Source: Kitasatospora sp. NBC_00374
Lineage (GTDB): Bacteria; Actinomycetota; Actinomycetes; Streptomycetales; Streptomycetaceae
Reading direction: 5' to 3'
Assembly: GCF_041434935.1 (NCBI RefSeq)
Contig: NZ_CP107964.1
Location: 6,307,001-6,371,000 of the forward strand
Length of the DNA stretch: 64,000 bases
The notes under the pieces were generated by a model. That model was given only the letters and a program-made list of their open reading frames with translations, had not been told where the DNA came from and made no database searches. Positions 42,539 to 51,238 of this stretch are shown here, one piece after another. Made by a program: the position numbers and the translations under genes. How positions within the stretch are numbered: the first letter of the stretch is position 1; each line of letters begins with the position of its first letter.

Positions 42539-43287
42539 ACGCCGTCACCCCACCGTCGCCCAACGCACCGGTGGCCGCCGTCATCGGCGGCACCCGCGGG
42601 CTGGGCCGCCAACTCGCCGTGCAGGCCCGCGACGCGGGACTCGACACCTACGTCTACGGCCGCTCCGTGCACACCATGGCACCGGCCGACGCGCGGGGGT
42701 TCGTCCTGCGGGAGCTCGACCTGAGCGACCCGGCGAGCGTGGACGCCGCCGACGTCGACCTGCCCGGGCCGCTCCATCTGTTCTGGGTGGCCGGCGCGTT
42801 CCTGAAGAAGCCGCTGGTGCACACCACCGACGCGGAGATCGAGGGCCTCACGAGCCTGCTGCTCACCGGCCCGCTGCGGCTGCTGCGCCGCATCCTGGCC
42901 ACCGCCCCGGCCAGTGTCCACCTGGTGACCATCGCCTCCTCCTCCGGCTGGCGCCGGCGGGAGAACGAGTCGCTGTACTGCGCGCTGAAGGCCGCCCAGG
43001 CCCACGTCAGCCGCAGCCTGGTGCCGGAGCTGGTGGCCGCCGACCCGGCGAACCGGGTCACCGTCATCAACCCGGGCGGGCTGGCCGTACCCGACTTCCA
43101 CACCGGTCTGGAGATCGACTACGGCACGATGATGGACCCGGCCGAGGTCGCGGGGATCATCTGGCGGGCGGCCGCCGAGCAGTCCGCGCCCTTCCAGGAG
43201 CTGCAGATCCTGCGCAGCCGCGAGCCCGGCGCCGAGGGCACCCCGATCGTCAGCCACGGCCCGCGCGTCCCGGAACCGCCGCTGTGA
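42535..43287 (+). CDS. Short-chain dehydrogenase/reductase
   Basis: A 250-residue SDR with the cofactor loop GGTRGLGRQL, an NNAG equivalent replaced by WVAGAFLKK, catalytic Ser in IASSSGW and the YCALK pair. The missing NNAG marks it as atypical, though the Tyr and Lys are intact. GTG start overlaps the methyltransferase stop. It probably oxidises or reduces a hydroxyl or ketone on the sugar of the nucleoside. The substrate is unknown. Confidence 0.88.
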   Translation: MNAVTPPSPNAPVAAVIGGTRGLGRQLAVQARDAGLDTYVYGRSVHTMAPADARGFVLRELDLSDPASVDAADVDLPGPLHLFWVAGAFLKKPLVHTTDAEIEGLTSLLLTGPLRLLRRILATAPASVHLVTIASSSGWRRRENESLYCALKAAQAHVSRSLVPELVAADPANRVTVINPGGLAVPDFHTGLEIDYGTMMDPAEVAGIIWRAAAEQSAPFQELQILRSREPGAEGTPIVSHGPRVPEPPL

Positions 43288-43325
43288 GCACCGCCGTCCC
43301 ACACCCGTACGGAGAAGGAACCCGC

Positions 43326-43946
43326 ATGCTGGAGCTCGACGCCCCCCTCGACGCCCGGACGCACCCCTACCGCTGGGCCGTGGCGCAGGACCTGCTGCCC
43401 GCCGGCTCCCGTGCACGGCTGCGCGCGGACCTGCCGGAGCTGGACGCGTTCCGCCGGATCGAGCGCACGTCCGGCGGCGACAAGACGTACGGCATGTACG
43501 TGCTGCCGCTGGTCTCCCGCGGCCGGGCGCTGGCGGGGCTGGAGCAGGCCGGCGCGGCCTGGCGCGATTTCACCGCCGCCGTGCTGGGCGCCGGCTACCG
43601 CTCCTGGGTGCGCGCGGCGGTCGGCGCCGACACCGACTCCTGCCCGATCGACGTGGGCGTCTTCGTGTTCGGTCCCGGCGACGGGGTCTCCTCGCACACC
43701 GACAAGGCCGACAAGCGGGCCACCCACGTGTTCTACCTCAACGAGCAGTGGCGGGCGCAGGACGGCGGCAGCTTCCTGGTCCGCGCCGAACCGGGGGAGG
43801 ACTCCCCGGCGGTGGCCTCGGTGGTGCCCGGCGCGGGCCGCTCGGTGGTCTTCGCCCGGTCCGACGCCTCGTGGCACGCGGTGGCCCCGATCAGGCCGAG
43901 CGCGCCGGAGTACCGGTACACCGTCCAGGTCGAGATGTGGCGCTGA
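43326..43946 (+). CDS. 2OG-Fe(II) oxygenase, first of three paralogues
   Basis: A 206-residue prolyl-4-hydroxylase-fold oxygenase. The HxD pair lies in SSHTDKADK, followed by ATHVFYLNEQW; the distal His is in DASWHAVAP, and a downstream Arg in EYRYTVQV is suited to bind 2-oxoglutarate. GGAGAAGGAA precedes the ATG. It shares the H(T/V)D-x-x-x-K...(V/T)-x(V/W)(F)Y-x-N architecture with the proteins at 48945 and 52138. In nikkomycin/polyoxin, 2OG oxygenases convert octosyl acid to aminohexuronic acid, which is the inferred type of role. Confidence 0.87.
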   Translation: MLELDAPLDARTHPYRWAVAQDLLPAGSRARLRADLPELDAFRRIERTSGGDKTYGMYVLPLVSRGRALAGLEQAGAAWRDFTAAVLGAGYRSWVRAAVGADTDSCPIDVGVFVFGPGDGVSSHTDKADKRATHVFYLNEQWRAQDGGSFLVRAEPGEDSPAVASVVPGAGRSVVFARSDASWHAVAPIRPSAPEYRYTVQVEMWR

Positions 43947-43969
43947 CGCCGGCGGGCGTACCCGGCACC

Positions 43970-44019
43970 GCAGCGGCGAGGCGGTCCACTCCACTCGGAG
44001 TGGACCGCCTCGCCGCTGC
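43970..44019. terminator. Long perfect hairpin between convergent operons
   Basis: A 23-bp perfect stem with a four-base loop (ACTC) lies 23 bases after the 2OG gene stop. It serves the plus-strand operon and probably also the enolpyruvyltransferase gene from the other side. Confidence 0.93.
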
Positions 44020-44047
44020 CCGGCCCGGAACACCCCGGATCAGACGC

Positions 44048-44081
44048 CTGCGGCCCGGGAGCGCTCGCTCCCGGGCCGCAG
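44048..44081. terminator. Second hairpin between convergent operons
   Basis: A perfect 16-bp stem (left arm CTGCGGCCCGGGAGCG) with a two-base loop lies 12 bases from the stop of the minus-strand gene. Confidence 0.9.
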
Positions 44082-44093
44082 GGCGCGGCGGCC

Positions 44094-45500
44094 TCAGCCG
44101 CCCGGCGGGGCCTCGTTGATCTCGGCGCCGAACAGCCGCAGCTTGTCCGCCAGGTGGGCGTAGCCGCGCGCCAGGTGCCCCACGCCGTGTACCCGGTAGC
44201 GGCCGCCTGCCGCCAGCGCACCGATCACCAGGGCCATCACGGCGCGCAGATCGCCGCCGTGCAGGGGACCGCCGACCGGCCGCAGGCGGCTGGGGCGTAC
44301 CAGCAGCCGGGAGCCCTCGACCGTCAGGTCGGCTCCCAGGCGGCGCAGGCCCTCGGCGTAGCCGAACCGGGCGCCCCAGACCGTGTCGGTGAGCCGCGAG
44401 GGGCCGGTGGCGCGCAGCAGCATGGGCACGAGCAGCGGCTGCGCGTCGCTGTAGAGCAGGTGCGAGGCGGCGATGACGTCCACGGCCGTGACGCGCTCCA
44501 CCGGCTGCACCCGCAGTACGTCGCCGTCCCAGGCCAGCGGCACGCCCATCCGTTCCAGGCAGGACAGTTCGGGTGCCAGGCCTTCGCGTACCGCCTCGGG
44601 CCGGTCCAGCAGGACGCGGGTGGGGGTGTCCAGGCAGACGGCCAGCGACACCAGGGTGAGGACCTCCATCAGGTCGGACGGCAGCCGCACCTCGGCGGCG
44701 CCGAGGGGACCGCCGCGGCCCTCGACCACGATCTCCTCGCGGCTGATCCGGACGGGCACTCCGGCGGAGCCGAGCGCCCGGGCGAGCTCGAACACGTCGG
44801 CCTTGGGGTACGGGTTGTGCAGCACGGTCGTCCCCTTGGCCGCCGCCCCCAGCAGCAGCGCGGTCTTGGTCGCGCCGGAGTAGTGCGGGCCGGTGAGGGT
44901 GCCGGTGACCGGCTCGCGCACGGCGAAGTCGGCCAGGTCGACGACCGCCGCGCGCAGCCCGCCGGCCGGCGCGCTCGCCGTCAGGTGCCCGGGGCCGGTC
45001 ACGCACCGCGCGCCGAACCGCTCCATCACGGCCGCGACGTGCGCCAGCGGGCGCTGCCCCTGGGCGCCGTCGCCGATGGAGCAGCCGCCGTGGGAGCCGG
45101 AGACCACCCGGCCGGTGGCCGCCAGGAGGGCCGGCAGCAGGTAGACGCCGCCGTGCACCTGGCCCGAGAGGTGCTCGGGGATGTGTTGGCCGGTCACGCC
45201 GGCGCCGTGCGCGGTGAGCGTCCGCGTCCCGGGGTCGTGGCGCACGTCGGCGCCTACCTCGCGCAGCACCGCGCCGAGCACCCGGGTGTCGGCGATGTCG
45301 GGCACGTTGGTGATCCGCCACGGCCGCTCGGCCAGGCAGGACGCGGCCAGCAGCGGGACGAGCAGGTGCTTGAAGCCCGAGGGCCGCACGACGACGTCCG
45401 TCCGGTGCCCGGTCCGCGTCACCTCCCAGCAGTCGGCGGCGGACGGTGGCGACGGCCGGTCGAGGAGGGCGGGGGCGCCGGCAGGGGCTTGGGTGTGCAT
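44094..45500 (-). CDS. MurA/NikO-like enolpyruvyltransferase
   Basis: A 468-residue EPSP-synthase/MurA-fold protein. The Cys of the MurA active loop is kept in SHGGCSIGDG, but the loop has about four extra residues before QRPLAHV. The repeated beta-alpha pattern and the terminal LHGGDLRAVMALVIGALA match MurA. MurA-like NikO, PolA and MalO add enolpyruvate from PEP to the 3'-OH of UMP or 5'-pseudouridine monophosphate, the first step of octosyl-type nucleosides. GGAAGG precedes the ATG. Its place next to the radical SAM gene makes a cell-wall role unlikely. Confidence 0.88.
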   Translation of the reverse strand: MHTQAPAGAPALLDRPSPPSAADCWEVTRTGHRTDVVVRPSGFKHLLVPLLAASCLAERPWRITNVPDIADTRVLGAVLREVGADVRHDPGTRTLTAHGAGVTGQHIPEHLSGQVHGGVYLLPALLAATGRVVSGSHGGCSIGDGAQGQRPLAHVAAVMERFGARCVTGPGHLTASAPAGGLRAAVVDLADFAVREPVTGTLTGPHYSGATKTALLLGAAAKGTTVLHNPYPKADVFELARALGSAGVPVRISREEIVVEGRGGPLGAAEVRLPSDLMEVLTLVSLAVCLDTPTRVLLDRPEAVREGLAPELSCLERMGVPLAWDGDVLRVQPVERVTAVDVIAASHLLYSDAQPLLVPMLLRATGPSRLTDTVWGARFGYAEGLRRLGADLTVEGSRLLVRPSRLRPVGGPLHGGDLRAVMALVIGALAAGGRYRVHGVGHLARGYAHLADKLRLFGAEINEAPPGG

Positions 45501-45601
45501 GCGAGTTGTCCTTCCGGCGGGCACCCGGGAACGGCTGCGGACGGGCCTCCGGGACCGCGGGCGGTCCGGGGCCTTGCGCAGGACGGGGGCGAAGCGGGTC
45601 A

Positions 45602-45684
45602 GGTGGCGAAACGGGCGGGCGGCACGGCAGGGCACCGCGGCGGGGCCGGATCGCGGCACGCCGCCCGCCGCCCGTTTCGCCACC
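45602..45684. promoter_or_regulatory. 17-base inverted repeat in the divergent promoter region
   Basis: GGTGGCGAAACGGGCGG at 45602-45618 recurs as its exact complement at 45668-45684, with 49 bases between, in the 301-base gap between the enolpyruvyltransferase and radical SAM starts. A partial copy, GGCGAAGCGGG, lies at about 45586. Two divergently oriented operators for one cluster regulator are plausible. Confidence 0.55.
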
Positions 45685-45801
45685 CTACGGGCGGGGCGCC
45701 CGCGAGGTCTGCGCGCGGTTTCGCCGGGCGGAACGCGGCTTCCGTCCCGCGTCACGGGCGCCCACCATGTCCGAATCGACACGAATCCAGGAGTGATCCC
45801 C

Positions 45802-47139
45802 GTGAAAGTTCTGGTCATCTGGCCACCGCACGTGCCGAGTTACTTCAACGCCGGCCACCACACCCCGGCCTTCATGACCGCCGGTCACCTGCGCCGCGAC
45901 CCGGGGGTGAGCCGCGTCGACGTGTACGACGCGGGGGTGCTGAACATGAACTGGAAGGCGGTCGGGAACCTGCTCTTCCAGGGTGGCTACGACGTCGTGG
46001 CGGTGATGAACGACTTCGACGCGGTGGACGGCCTGGAGCGGTTCATCACCTACGTGCGGGAGCTGTCGCCCCACAGCCGGGTGGTCACCTTCGGCCGGCT
46101 GAGCAGCATGAACCCGGGCCACTTCATGCGCTACGACCTGGACGCGATCGTGCAGTCCGGGGACTACGAGTGCGGTGTCGCGCACGTCGTGCGCGCGGTC
46201 GCGGACGGCGGCCCGACCGGGCCGCTGCCGGGAGTCGCGGTCCGCGTCGCGGGCACCTGGCACGCCCCGCGGCAGCCGGGCGACACGCTGCCGGCCGACC
46301 AGTGGGTGCTGCCGGACGTCGCCGAGATCCCGTACGCCGCCCAGGACCGCCTCTACTTCAACGACGACCACAAGTTCTGCGGCATCCCCTTCCGCCGGGA
46401 GCTGGTCGTGCCCGTCGCCCGCGGCTGCCCCGTCAACTGCGACTTCTGCGAGGTGCCCTCGATCTTCGGGCTGCGCGAACGCCGGCTCTCCGTCGACCGG
46501 GCGGTCGCGTACATCGAGGAGGCGTACGCCCGGCAGCCCTTCGAGTACGTCGCCTTCTACGCGCCCACGTTCACCCTTGACCGGCGCTGGGTGACGGAGC
46601 TGTGCGAGCGGTTCCTCACCGGCCCGGTGCAGCCGCGCTGGAAGTGCGCCACCACCCTCCACCACCTCACCGAGGAGCTCGTCGCCCTGATGGGCCGGGC
46701 GGGCTGCGTACGGATCTCGGTGGGCCTGGAGACGCTGGAGGCCGACGCCCAGGGGACGCTGCCCCGGGCCAAGCACATCGAGGAGGACCGCTTCCGCACG
46801 GTGGCGCAGTGGTGCGCACAGGCCGGCGTCGAGCTCAACGCCTTCGTGATCGTGGGCCTGCCCGGCACAACCCCGCAGGGCGTCGCCCGGACGGTGGCCA
46901 CCGCCCGCGAGGTCGGCGCCCGGGTGCGGCCCACCATGTACACGCCGTACCACGCGATGTCCCCGGAGCTCAGCACGCCGCAGATCAGCCGGTACAACCG
47001 GCAGCTGATCGCCGAACCGGGCGGGACGGGCGACGCCGACGAGCGCGCCGCCTGGTACGCCTTCATGTTCGGCGCCGAGGACCGGCTGACCACGGTGTTC
47101 GAGTCGATCCCGCAGCACCCCGACCATGTCACCGCGTGA
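45802..47139 (+). CDS. Radical SAM enzyme, NikJ/PolH-like
   Basis: A 445-residue protein. The first ~180 residues form a Rossmann-like, B12-binding-like domain (MKVLVIWPPHVPSYF...). The radical SAM core follows with the cluster motif CPVNCDFC and the SAM-binding RISVGLETLE region. NikJ and PolH of this architecture cyclise the enolpyruvyl nucleotide to the bicyclic octosyl acid 5'-phosphate. The GTG at 45802 follows CAGGAG. It is the first gene of a plus-strand operon with the aminotransferase, kinase and 2OG oxygenase. Confidence 0.9.
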   Translation: MKVLVIWPPHVPSYFNAGHHTPAFMTAGHLRRDPGVSRVDVYDAGVLNMNWKAVGNLLFQGGYDVVAVMNDFDAVDGLERFITYVRELSPHSRVVTFGRLSSMNPGHFMRYDLDAIVQSGDYECGVAHVVRAVADGGPTGPLPGVAVRVAGTWHAPRQPGDTLPADQWVLPDVAEIPYAAQDRLYFNDDHKFCGIPFRRELVVPVARGCPVNCDFCEVPSIFGLRERRLSVDRAVAYIEEAYARQPFEYVAFYAPTFTLDRRWVTELCERFLTGPVQPRWKCATTLHHLTEELVALMGRAGCVRISVGLETLEADAQGTLPRAKHIEEDRFRTVAQWCAQAGVELNAFVIVGLPGTTPQGVARTVATAREVGARVRPTMYTPYHAMSPELSTPQISRYNRQLIAEPGGTGDADERAAWYAFMFGAEDRLTTVFESIPQHPDHVTA

Positions 47140-48289
47140 GGCCCCCGCCGGCTTGCCGCAGCCGGGCGGCGGCGGCGCAGGCTTCCCCGTCCACGCCTCG
47201 GCCCTGACGGTCTCCCACCCGCCCCGCCGGCACCCGGCCGGCGTGGTCAACCTCAAGAGCTGCGAACTCCAGCACCCCGCGGCGGACCGGCTGGTGGCCC
47301 GCGCCCTGGCCGGGATCGACCCGCAGGACGTGCGCTCCTACCCGCTGCAGGAGGAGCTGCTGACCGCCCTCGCGGAGCGACACGGCGTCCCGCCGTCCCG
47401 CATCCTGCTGACGGCCGGATCGGACTCCGCGATCGGGCTGCTGGTGGACGCCTTCGCGGTGCCCGCGCGCCGGCTGCTGCTGCCCGAGCCGTCGTTCGAG
47501 GCCTGGCGGTACTACGCGCGGCTGCGCGGCGTCCCGGTGACGGCCTGCGCCCAGATCACCGGCACACCGCCCCGGCTGGACATCGGCCCCCTGCTGGACG
47601 CCGTCCGCTCGGCTCCCCCCGCCGTGGTGGCGCTGACCAACCCCGCCAGCCCGTCGGGACTGCTGGTGTCCGCCGAGGACGTCACCCGGCTCGCCGACGC
47701 CTGCGACCGGTACGGCCACCTGCTGGTGATCGACGAGTGCTACGGCGCGTTCGCCGGCGTGACCCACGTCCCGCTGCTGGAACGCTTCCCGCGGCTCGTC
47801 GTGGTGCGCTCGTACTCCAAGTCGCACGCGCTGGCCGGGTCCCGCGTCGCCGCCGTGTTCGCCCGCGAGGAGACCACCGCCCACCTCGCCCGCTACCGCC
47901 CCGACAGCACCGTGTCGGCGCCCGCGCTCGCCCTCCTGCGCCAACTGCTCCACCAGCACGACGAGTTCGAACGGATCTGGGACGACGTGCGGGCGATCCG
48001 CAGCCGCTTCGCCGACGCCGTGGAACGCGCCCACCCCGGCTGGCGGCGCCTCGGCCCGGGCGGCAACTTCGTCACCTTCCACACCGGTTCGCGCAGCGCC
48101 CCGCCCGAGACGGCCCGCACGCTGCTCCACCACGGCTTCCGAGTCCGCGCGCTGACCGAGGTGCCGGGCCTGGAGGAGTGCCTGCGCATCTCACTGGCCG
48201 GCCCGGACGTGATGGACCGGGTCGCCGCGGCCATCGCCGACCCGACGGGCGCCGCCGCACGACCCGAACCCGCCCGGAGGCAGCCGTGA
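47126..48289 (+). CDS. HisC-like PLP aminotransferase (NikK/PolI-like)
   Basis: A 387-residue class I/II aminotransferase of the histidinol-phosphate type. Visible are TAGSDSAIGLL for PLP-phosphate binding, TNPASPSG, the Asp/Tyr pair in VIDECYGAF, and the Schiff-base Lys in RSYSKSHALAG. NikK and PolI are HisC-like enzymes that install the amino group in aminohexuronic acid, and that is the inferred role here. The ATG overlaps the end of the radical SAM gene by 14 bases. Confidence 0.9.
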   Translation: MSPREAPAGLPQPGGGGAGFPVHASALTVSHPPRRHPAGVVNLKSCELQHPAADRLVARALAGIDPQDVRSYPLQEELLTALAERHGVPPSRILLTAGSDSAIGLLVDAFAVPARRLLLPEPSFEAWRYYARLRGVPVTACAQITGTPPRLDIGPLLDAVRSAPPAVVALTNPASPSGLLVSAEDVTRLADACDRYGHLLVIDECYGAFAGVTHVPLLERFPRLVVVRSYSKSHALAGSRVAAVFAREETTAHLARYRPDSTVSAPALALLRQLLHQHDEFERIWDDVRAIRSRFADAVERAHPGWRRLGPGGNFVTFHTGSRSAPPETARTLLHHGFRVRALTEVPGLEECLRISLAGPDVMDRVAAAIADPTGAAARPEPARRQP

Positions 48290-48948
48290 CGGCCCCGGCG
48301 AGGCGCCTCGCCGGCCGGGTCGCCGTCCTCGGCAGCCCCGGAAGCGGCAAGTCCGCCTTCTGCCACGCGCTGGCCCGCTCCGGCATACCGCTGTTCCACC
48401 TGGACGACCTGTACTGGGGACCGGGCTGGCAGCGCACCCCGGACGACGAATGGCGCCGGACGGTGACCCGGCTCGCGGCCGACGAGCGCTGGATCGTGGA
48501 CGGCAACCACCTCGGCACCATCCCCGAACGCCTGGCCCGGGCCGAGATCGCGGTCCTGCTCGACCCTCCCGCCCTGGTCTGCGCCTGGCGGGTGCTGCGG
48601 CGCAGCCTGCGCCTGCGGCGCCGCGGCGCCGACAGCGGCGAGTACCTGCCCCGACAACTCGGGCCACAGGACAAGCCGGTACGCGACCTGTCGGCCCTGC
48701 TGCGCAAGGTGACGGGCTTCCGGCGCCGCGAACTCGTCGCGACGAGGCCGCTCCTGACGGGCTTCGCCGGCCGCACGGTGGTCTGCCGCACCCGCCGCCA
48801 GACCAGAAGGGCGCTCAGCGAACTGCTGCCGCTGCTGGCCGCCTGCGCACCGGGCCCCGACGCCGAGCCGACCAGTGCCGGCCTCAGCTCCTGTACCTGC
48901 GGCGGCCCGACCGGGACCACCGCCCCCCACCCGGTGGAGGAACCTTGA
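48286..48948 (+). CDS. P-loop kinase (adenylate-kinase/FlaR-like)
   Basis: A 220-residue small kinase with Walker A GSPGSGKSAF, the substrate segment FHLDDLYWGPGWQRTPDDEW and WIVDGNH, followed by a basic lid (RRSLRLRRR). This is the pattern of FlaR/topology-modulation-type kinases. The last 40 residues are Cys/Pro-rich and poorly conserved in type. GTG overlaps the aminotransferase stop. It may phosphorylate a nucleoside, either as a biosynthetic step or for self-protection, alongside the HPr-kinase-like gene. Confidence 0.83.
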   Translation: MTAPARRLAGRVAVLGSPGSGKSAFCHALARSGIPLFHLDDLYWGPGWQRTPDDEWRRTVTRLAADERWIVDGNHLGTIPERLARAEIAVLLDPPALVCAWRVLRRSLRLRRRGADSGEYLPRQLGPQDKPVRDLSALLRKVTGFRRRELVATRPLLTGFAGRTVVCRTRRQTRRALSELLPLLAACAPGPDAEPTSAGLSSCTCGGPTGTTAPHPVEEP

Positions 48949-49670
48949 CCAGCCCATCGGTGCGCCTGTCCCGAGCCCGGGCGGTGCACGACCCGTTCGA
49001 CTACTACCACCTCGACGCGACCTTCCCGCCCGACCGGGCGGAGCGGCTGCGGCAGACCTTTCCCGACACCGGCTTCACCAAGGTGAGCAGCGCCGATCCG
49101 CACAAGACGTACACCATGTGGGCCCGCGTGCTGCACCCGGCGTCCCCGCCGGCCGACGGTGGAGCGCGGCCGGACGACGACCTGCCCGCGCCCTGGCGCG
49201 CCTTCCTCGCGGAGGTCACCGGAGCGGACTACCGGGCGCGGCTGGCCGAGCTGACCGGGATCGACCTGGCGTCCTGCCCGGTCGAGGTCAACCTCTGGCG
49301 CTACCCGCACGACTGCTGGCTCGACCCGCACGTGGACAAGGAGAGCAAGCTCGTCACGCACGTCTTCTACTTCAACCGGCCCTGGCCGGCGCAGTGGGGC
49401 GGCAACCTGCTCGTCCTCGGCTCCGGTTCGGCGGACGACGTCGTCCACCGGGTGGCGCCCGCGGACAACACGAGCGTCGTCCTGGTCCGCAGCGAGAAGT
49501 CGTGGCACGCGGTGGAGAAGGCCGACCCGCGCAATCCGGGCGCCGCCCGGCTTTCCGCCCAGGTGATTTTCCACCGGCCCGCCGAACCCGAATCCACCGA
49601 ACCGGAATCCACCGAAAGGGAATTCCGTGCGGCGGAACCGGCCATGGCCGCCCGGCCGGACCGGTACTAG
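48945..49670 (+). CDS. 2OG-Fe(II) oxygenase, second of three paralogues
   Basis: About 241 residues. The iron site is DPHVDKESK with LVTHVFYFN, and the distal His is in SEKSWHAVEK; an Arg lies in ARLSAQVIF. The start is taken as the TTG overlapping the kinase stop (TTGA), because GGTGGAGG is correctly spaced before it. The C-terminus carries a Glu/Ser/Thr repeat (PESTEPESTE) and a disordered tail. It is the last gene of the radical SAM operon. Confidence 0.86.
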   Translation: MTSPSVRLSRARAVHDPFDYYHLDATFPPDRAERLRQTFPDTGFTKVSSADPHKTYTMWARVLHPASPPADGGARPDDDLPAPWRAFLAEVTGADYRARLAELTGIDLASCPVEVNLWRYPHDCWLDPHVDKESKLVTHVFYFNRPWPAQWGGNLLVLGSGSADDVVHRVAPADNTSVVLVRSEKSWHAVEKADPRNPGAARLSAQVIFHRPAEPESTEPESTEREFRAAEPAMAARPDRY

Positions 49671-49679
49671 TGTCGGCTT

Positions 49680-49783
49680 CAGCGAGATCGGCGATCCGTG
49701 CGGGGTCGGCGTGAACACCCTTTCTTCCTGGCATCGAACAGGAACAGTGCGCGCCCAGATCCTCCGGAGCGCCGATCTCGCTG
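49680..49783. repeat. 14-base inverted repeat upstream of the TruD-like gene
   Basis: CAGCGAGATCGGCG at 49680 is exactly complementary to 49770-49783, with 76 bases between. It lies in the 189-base leader of the pseudouridine synthase gene. It could fold into an RNA structure or be two divergent protein sites. Confidence 0.5.
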
Positions 49784-49859
49784 ATAAGACCGTCCGTTTC
49801 GGCCGGCGGAAATTCCGGCCCGCCCCGAATCCCGGGGGACCCAGAAGGGGAAGGAAAAC

Positions 49860-50975
49860 ATGGGGACTCCCGTGCTGAAGGCGGTACCCGAGGACTTCCT
49901 GGTCCACGAGGTGCCGGCCCTCGCCGAGCCCGCGCCCTTCGGAGCGGGCCGGGGCGACCCCCGGCCGCGCCACCAGCACCTGCGGCTGCGCAAGCGCGGA
50001 TACACCACCTTCGAGGCCATGGACCTGCTCGCCCGGGCGCTGGACCTGCCCGGCGGCGCCGTCTCCTCGGCGGGCCTGAAGGACGAGGACGGCGTCACCG
50101 AGCAGACCGTCTCCGTCGAAGGCGAGGTGCCGCCCGCCCTGCTGGAGCGGCTCAACCGGGAGTCCGCCGAGTCCGGCCGCTGGCTCACCTTCACCCCGCT
50201 GGGACCGGCCGAGCGCCGCATCGAGATCGGCGAACTGCTCGGCAACGCCTTCCGGTTGACCCTCCGCGCGATCGACGACGACCTCGCCGAACAGCTGCGC
50301 CGCGTACCCCGCGGCGAGACGGGCGTGGCGTTCGCCAACTACTACGACACCCAGCGCTTCGGGGTCCCCGGCGGCCCCCGGGTGACGCACCGCATCGGCG
50401 AAGCGCTGCTCGACGACGATCCCGACACGGCCTTCGCGCTGCTGCGCTCCTCCGGCTCCGCCGAGGGGAAGCGCGCCCTGGCCCACCAGGGCAGCGCCCG
50501 GACGTTCCTCGACCAGCTGGACCAGCGGGTGACCGCCTTCTACCGGACCGCCCACTCCTCGCACCTGTGGAACCGGCGACTGGCCGCCCTTCTGGCCGAA
50601 ACCGCCGGACCCGCGGAGACCGAGACGGTGGACCGGGACAGCCTGACCTACCTGTTCCCGACCACGGCGCGGGCCGCGCTCACCCTGATGGCCACCTGCC
50701 CGGAGCTGGAGTACGAGAAGTGGCGGTGGGCCGACGGCGCGCTGCGCATGCGCGTCTCACGCCGGCCCACCGTGCTGCACACCATCCTCACCCTGGGGCC
50801 GGTGGAGCCGGACGACCTCTTCGAGGGCCGGTCCAAGTGCACGCTCTCGTTCATGCTGCCGTCCGGTTGCTACGCCACCGGCGTGGTCGCGCAGTTCCTG
50901 CTGCAACTCGCCCGGGCTCCCCGTCAGCCGGCGCCGGCGGGCGAAGCCGCACACCTGCTCGCCGCGTCCGCCTGA
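49860..50975 (+). CDS. TruD-like pseudouridine synthase (MalD-like)
   Basis: A 371-residue TruD-family protein. All hallmarks are present: PEDFLVHEVP at the N-terminus, the catalytic Asp in SSAGLKDEDGVTEQ, NYYDTQRFG and LPSGCYATGVV. In the malayamycin pathway the TruD-like MalD supplies 5'-pseudouridine monophosphate, the C-nucleoside precursor on which MalO acts. With a NikO/MalO-like gene in the same cluster, that role is inferred here rather than tRNA U13 modification. GGGGAAGGAAAAC precedes the ATG. Confidence 0.92.
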   Translation: MGTPVLKAVPEDFLVHEVPALAEPAPFGAGRGDPRPRHQHLRLRKRGYTTFEAMDLLARALDLPGGAVSSAGLKDEDGVTEQTVSVEGEVPPALLERLNRESAESGRWLTFTPLGPAERRIEIGELLGNAFRLTLRAIDDDLAEQLRRVPRGETGVAFANYYDTQRFGVPGGPRVTHRIGEALLDDDPDTAFALLRSSGSAEGKRALAHQGSARTFLDQLDQRVTAFYRTAHSSHLWNRRLAALLAETAGPAETETVDRDSLTYLFPTTARAALTLMATCPELEYEKWRWADGALRMRVSRRPTVLHTILTLGPVEPDDLFEGRSKCTLSFMLPSGCYATGVVAQFLLQLARAPRQPAPAGEAAHLLAASA

Positions 50976-50998
50976 CAAGGTCTCCCACCACACACCGC

Positions 50999-51047
50999 CA
51001 GCGGTTCCGCCGATCGCCCGCACCGGGCCGGATCGGCGGGACCGCTG
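50999..51047 (+). terminator. Hairpin terminator after the TruD-like gene
   Basis: A 17-bp stem (left arm CAGCGGTTCCGCCGATC, one G-T type wobble) closes a GC-rich loop 23 bases after the stop. It separates the nucleoside genes from the IclR operon. Confidence 0.8.
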
Positions 51048-51238
51048 TGCTGTTGGGGCGCTGCGGGGGAGCGAAGGCCCGGGCCCCTGGCCTGTCCGGA
51101 ACCGGAAATGTCCTGCTCAGGCACGCGCGCGCGCCTTCCGGGGGCCGCACCGGCTGGGCAGAATCCGTACCCGAAGACCAGCCGGACCTGCTGCCGTCCG
51201 TCCACGGCGGCCGCACCCCCTGACCTCCCGGGAACCCC

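Noticed and set aside
44094..45500. A second housekeeping MurA
   Set aside because: The active loop is altered and the gene is divergent from a NikJ/PolH-like radical SAM gene within a nucleoside cluster. This is a judgement from context.
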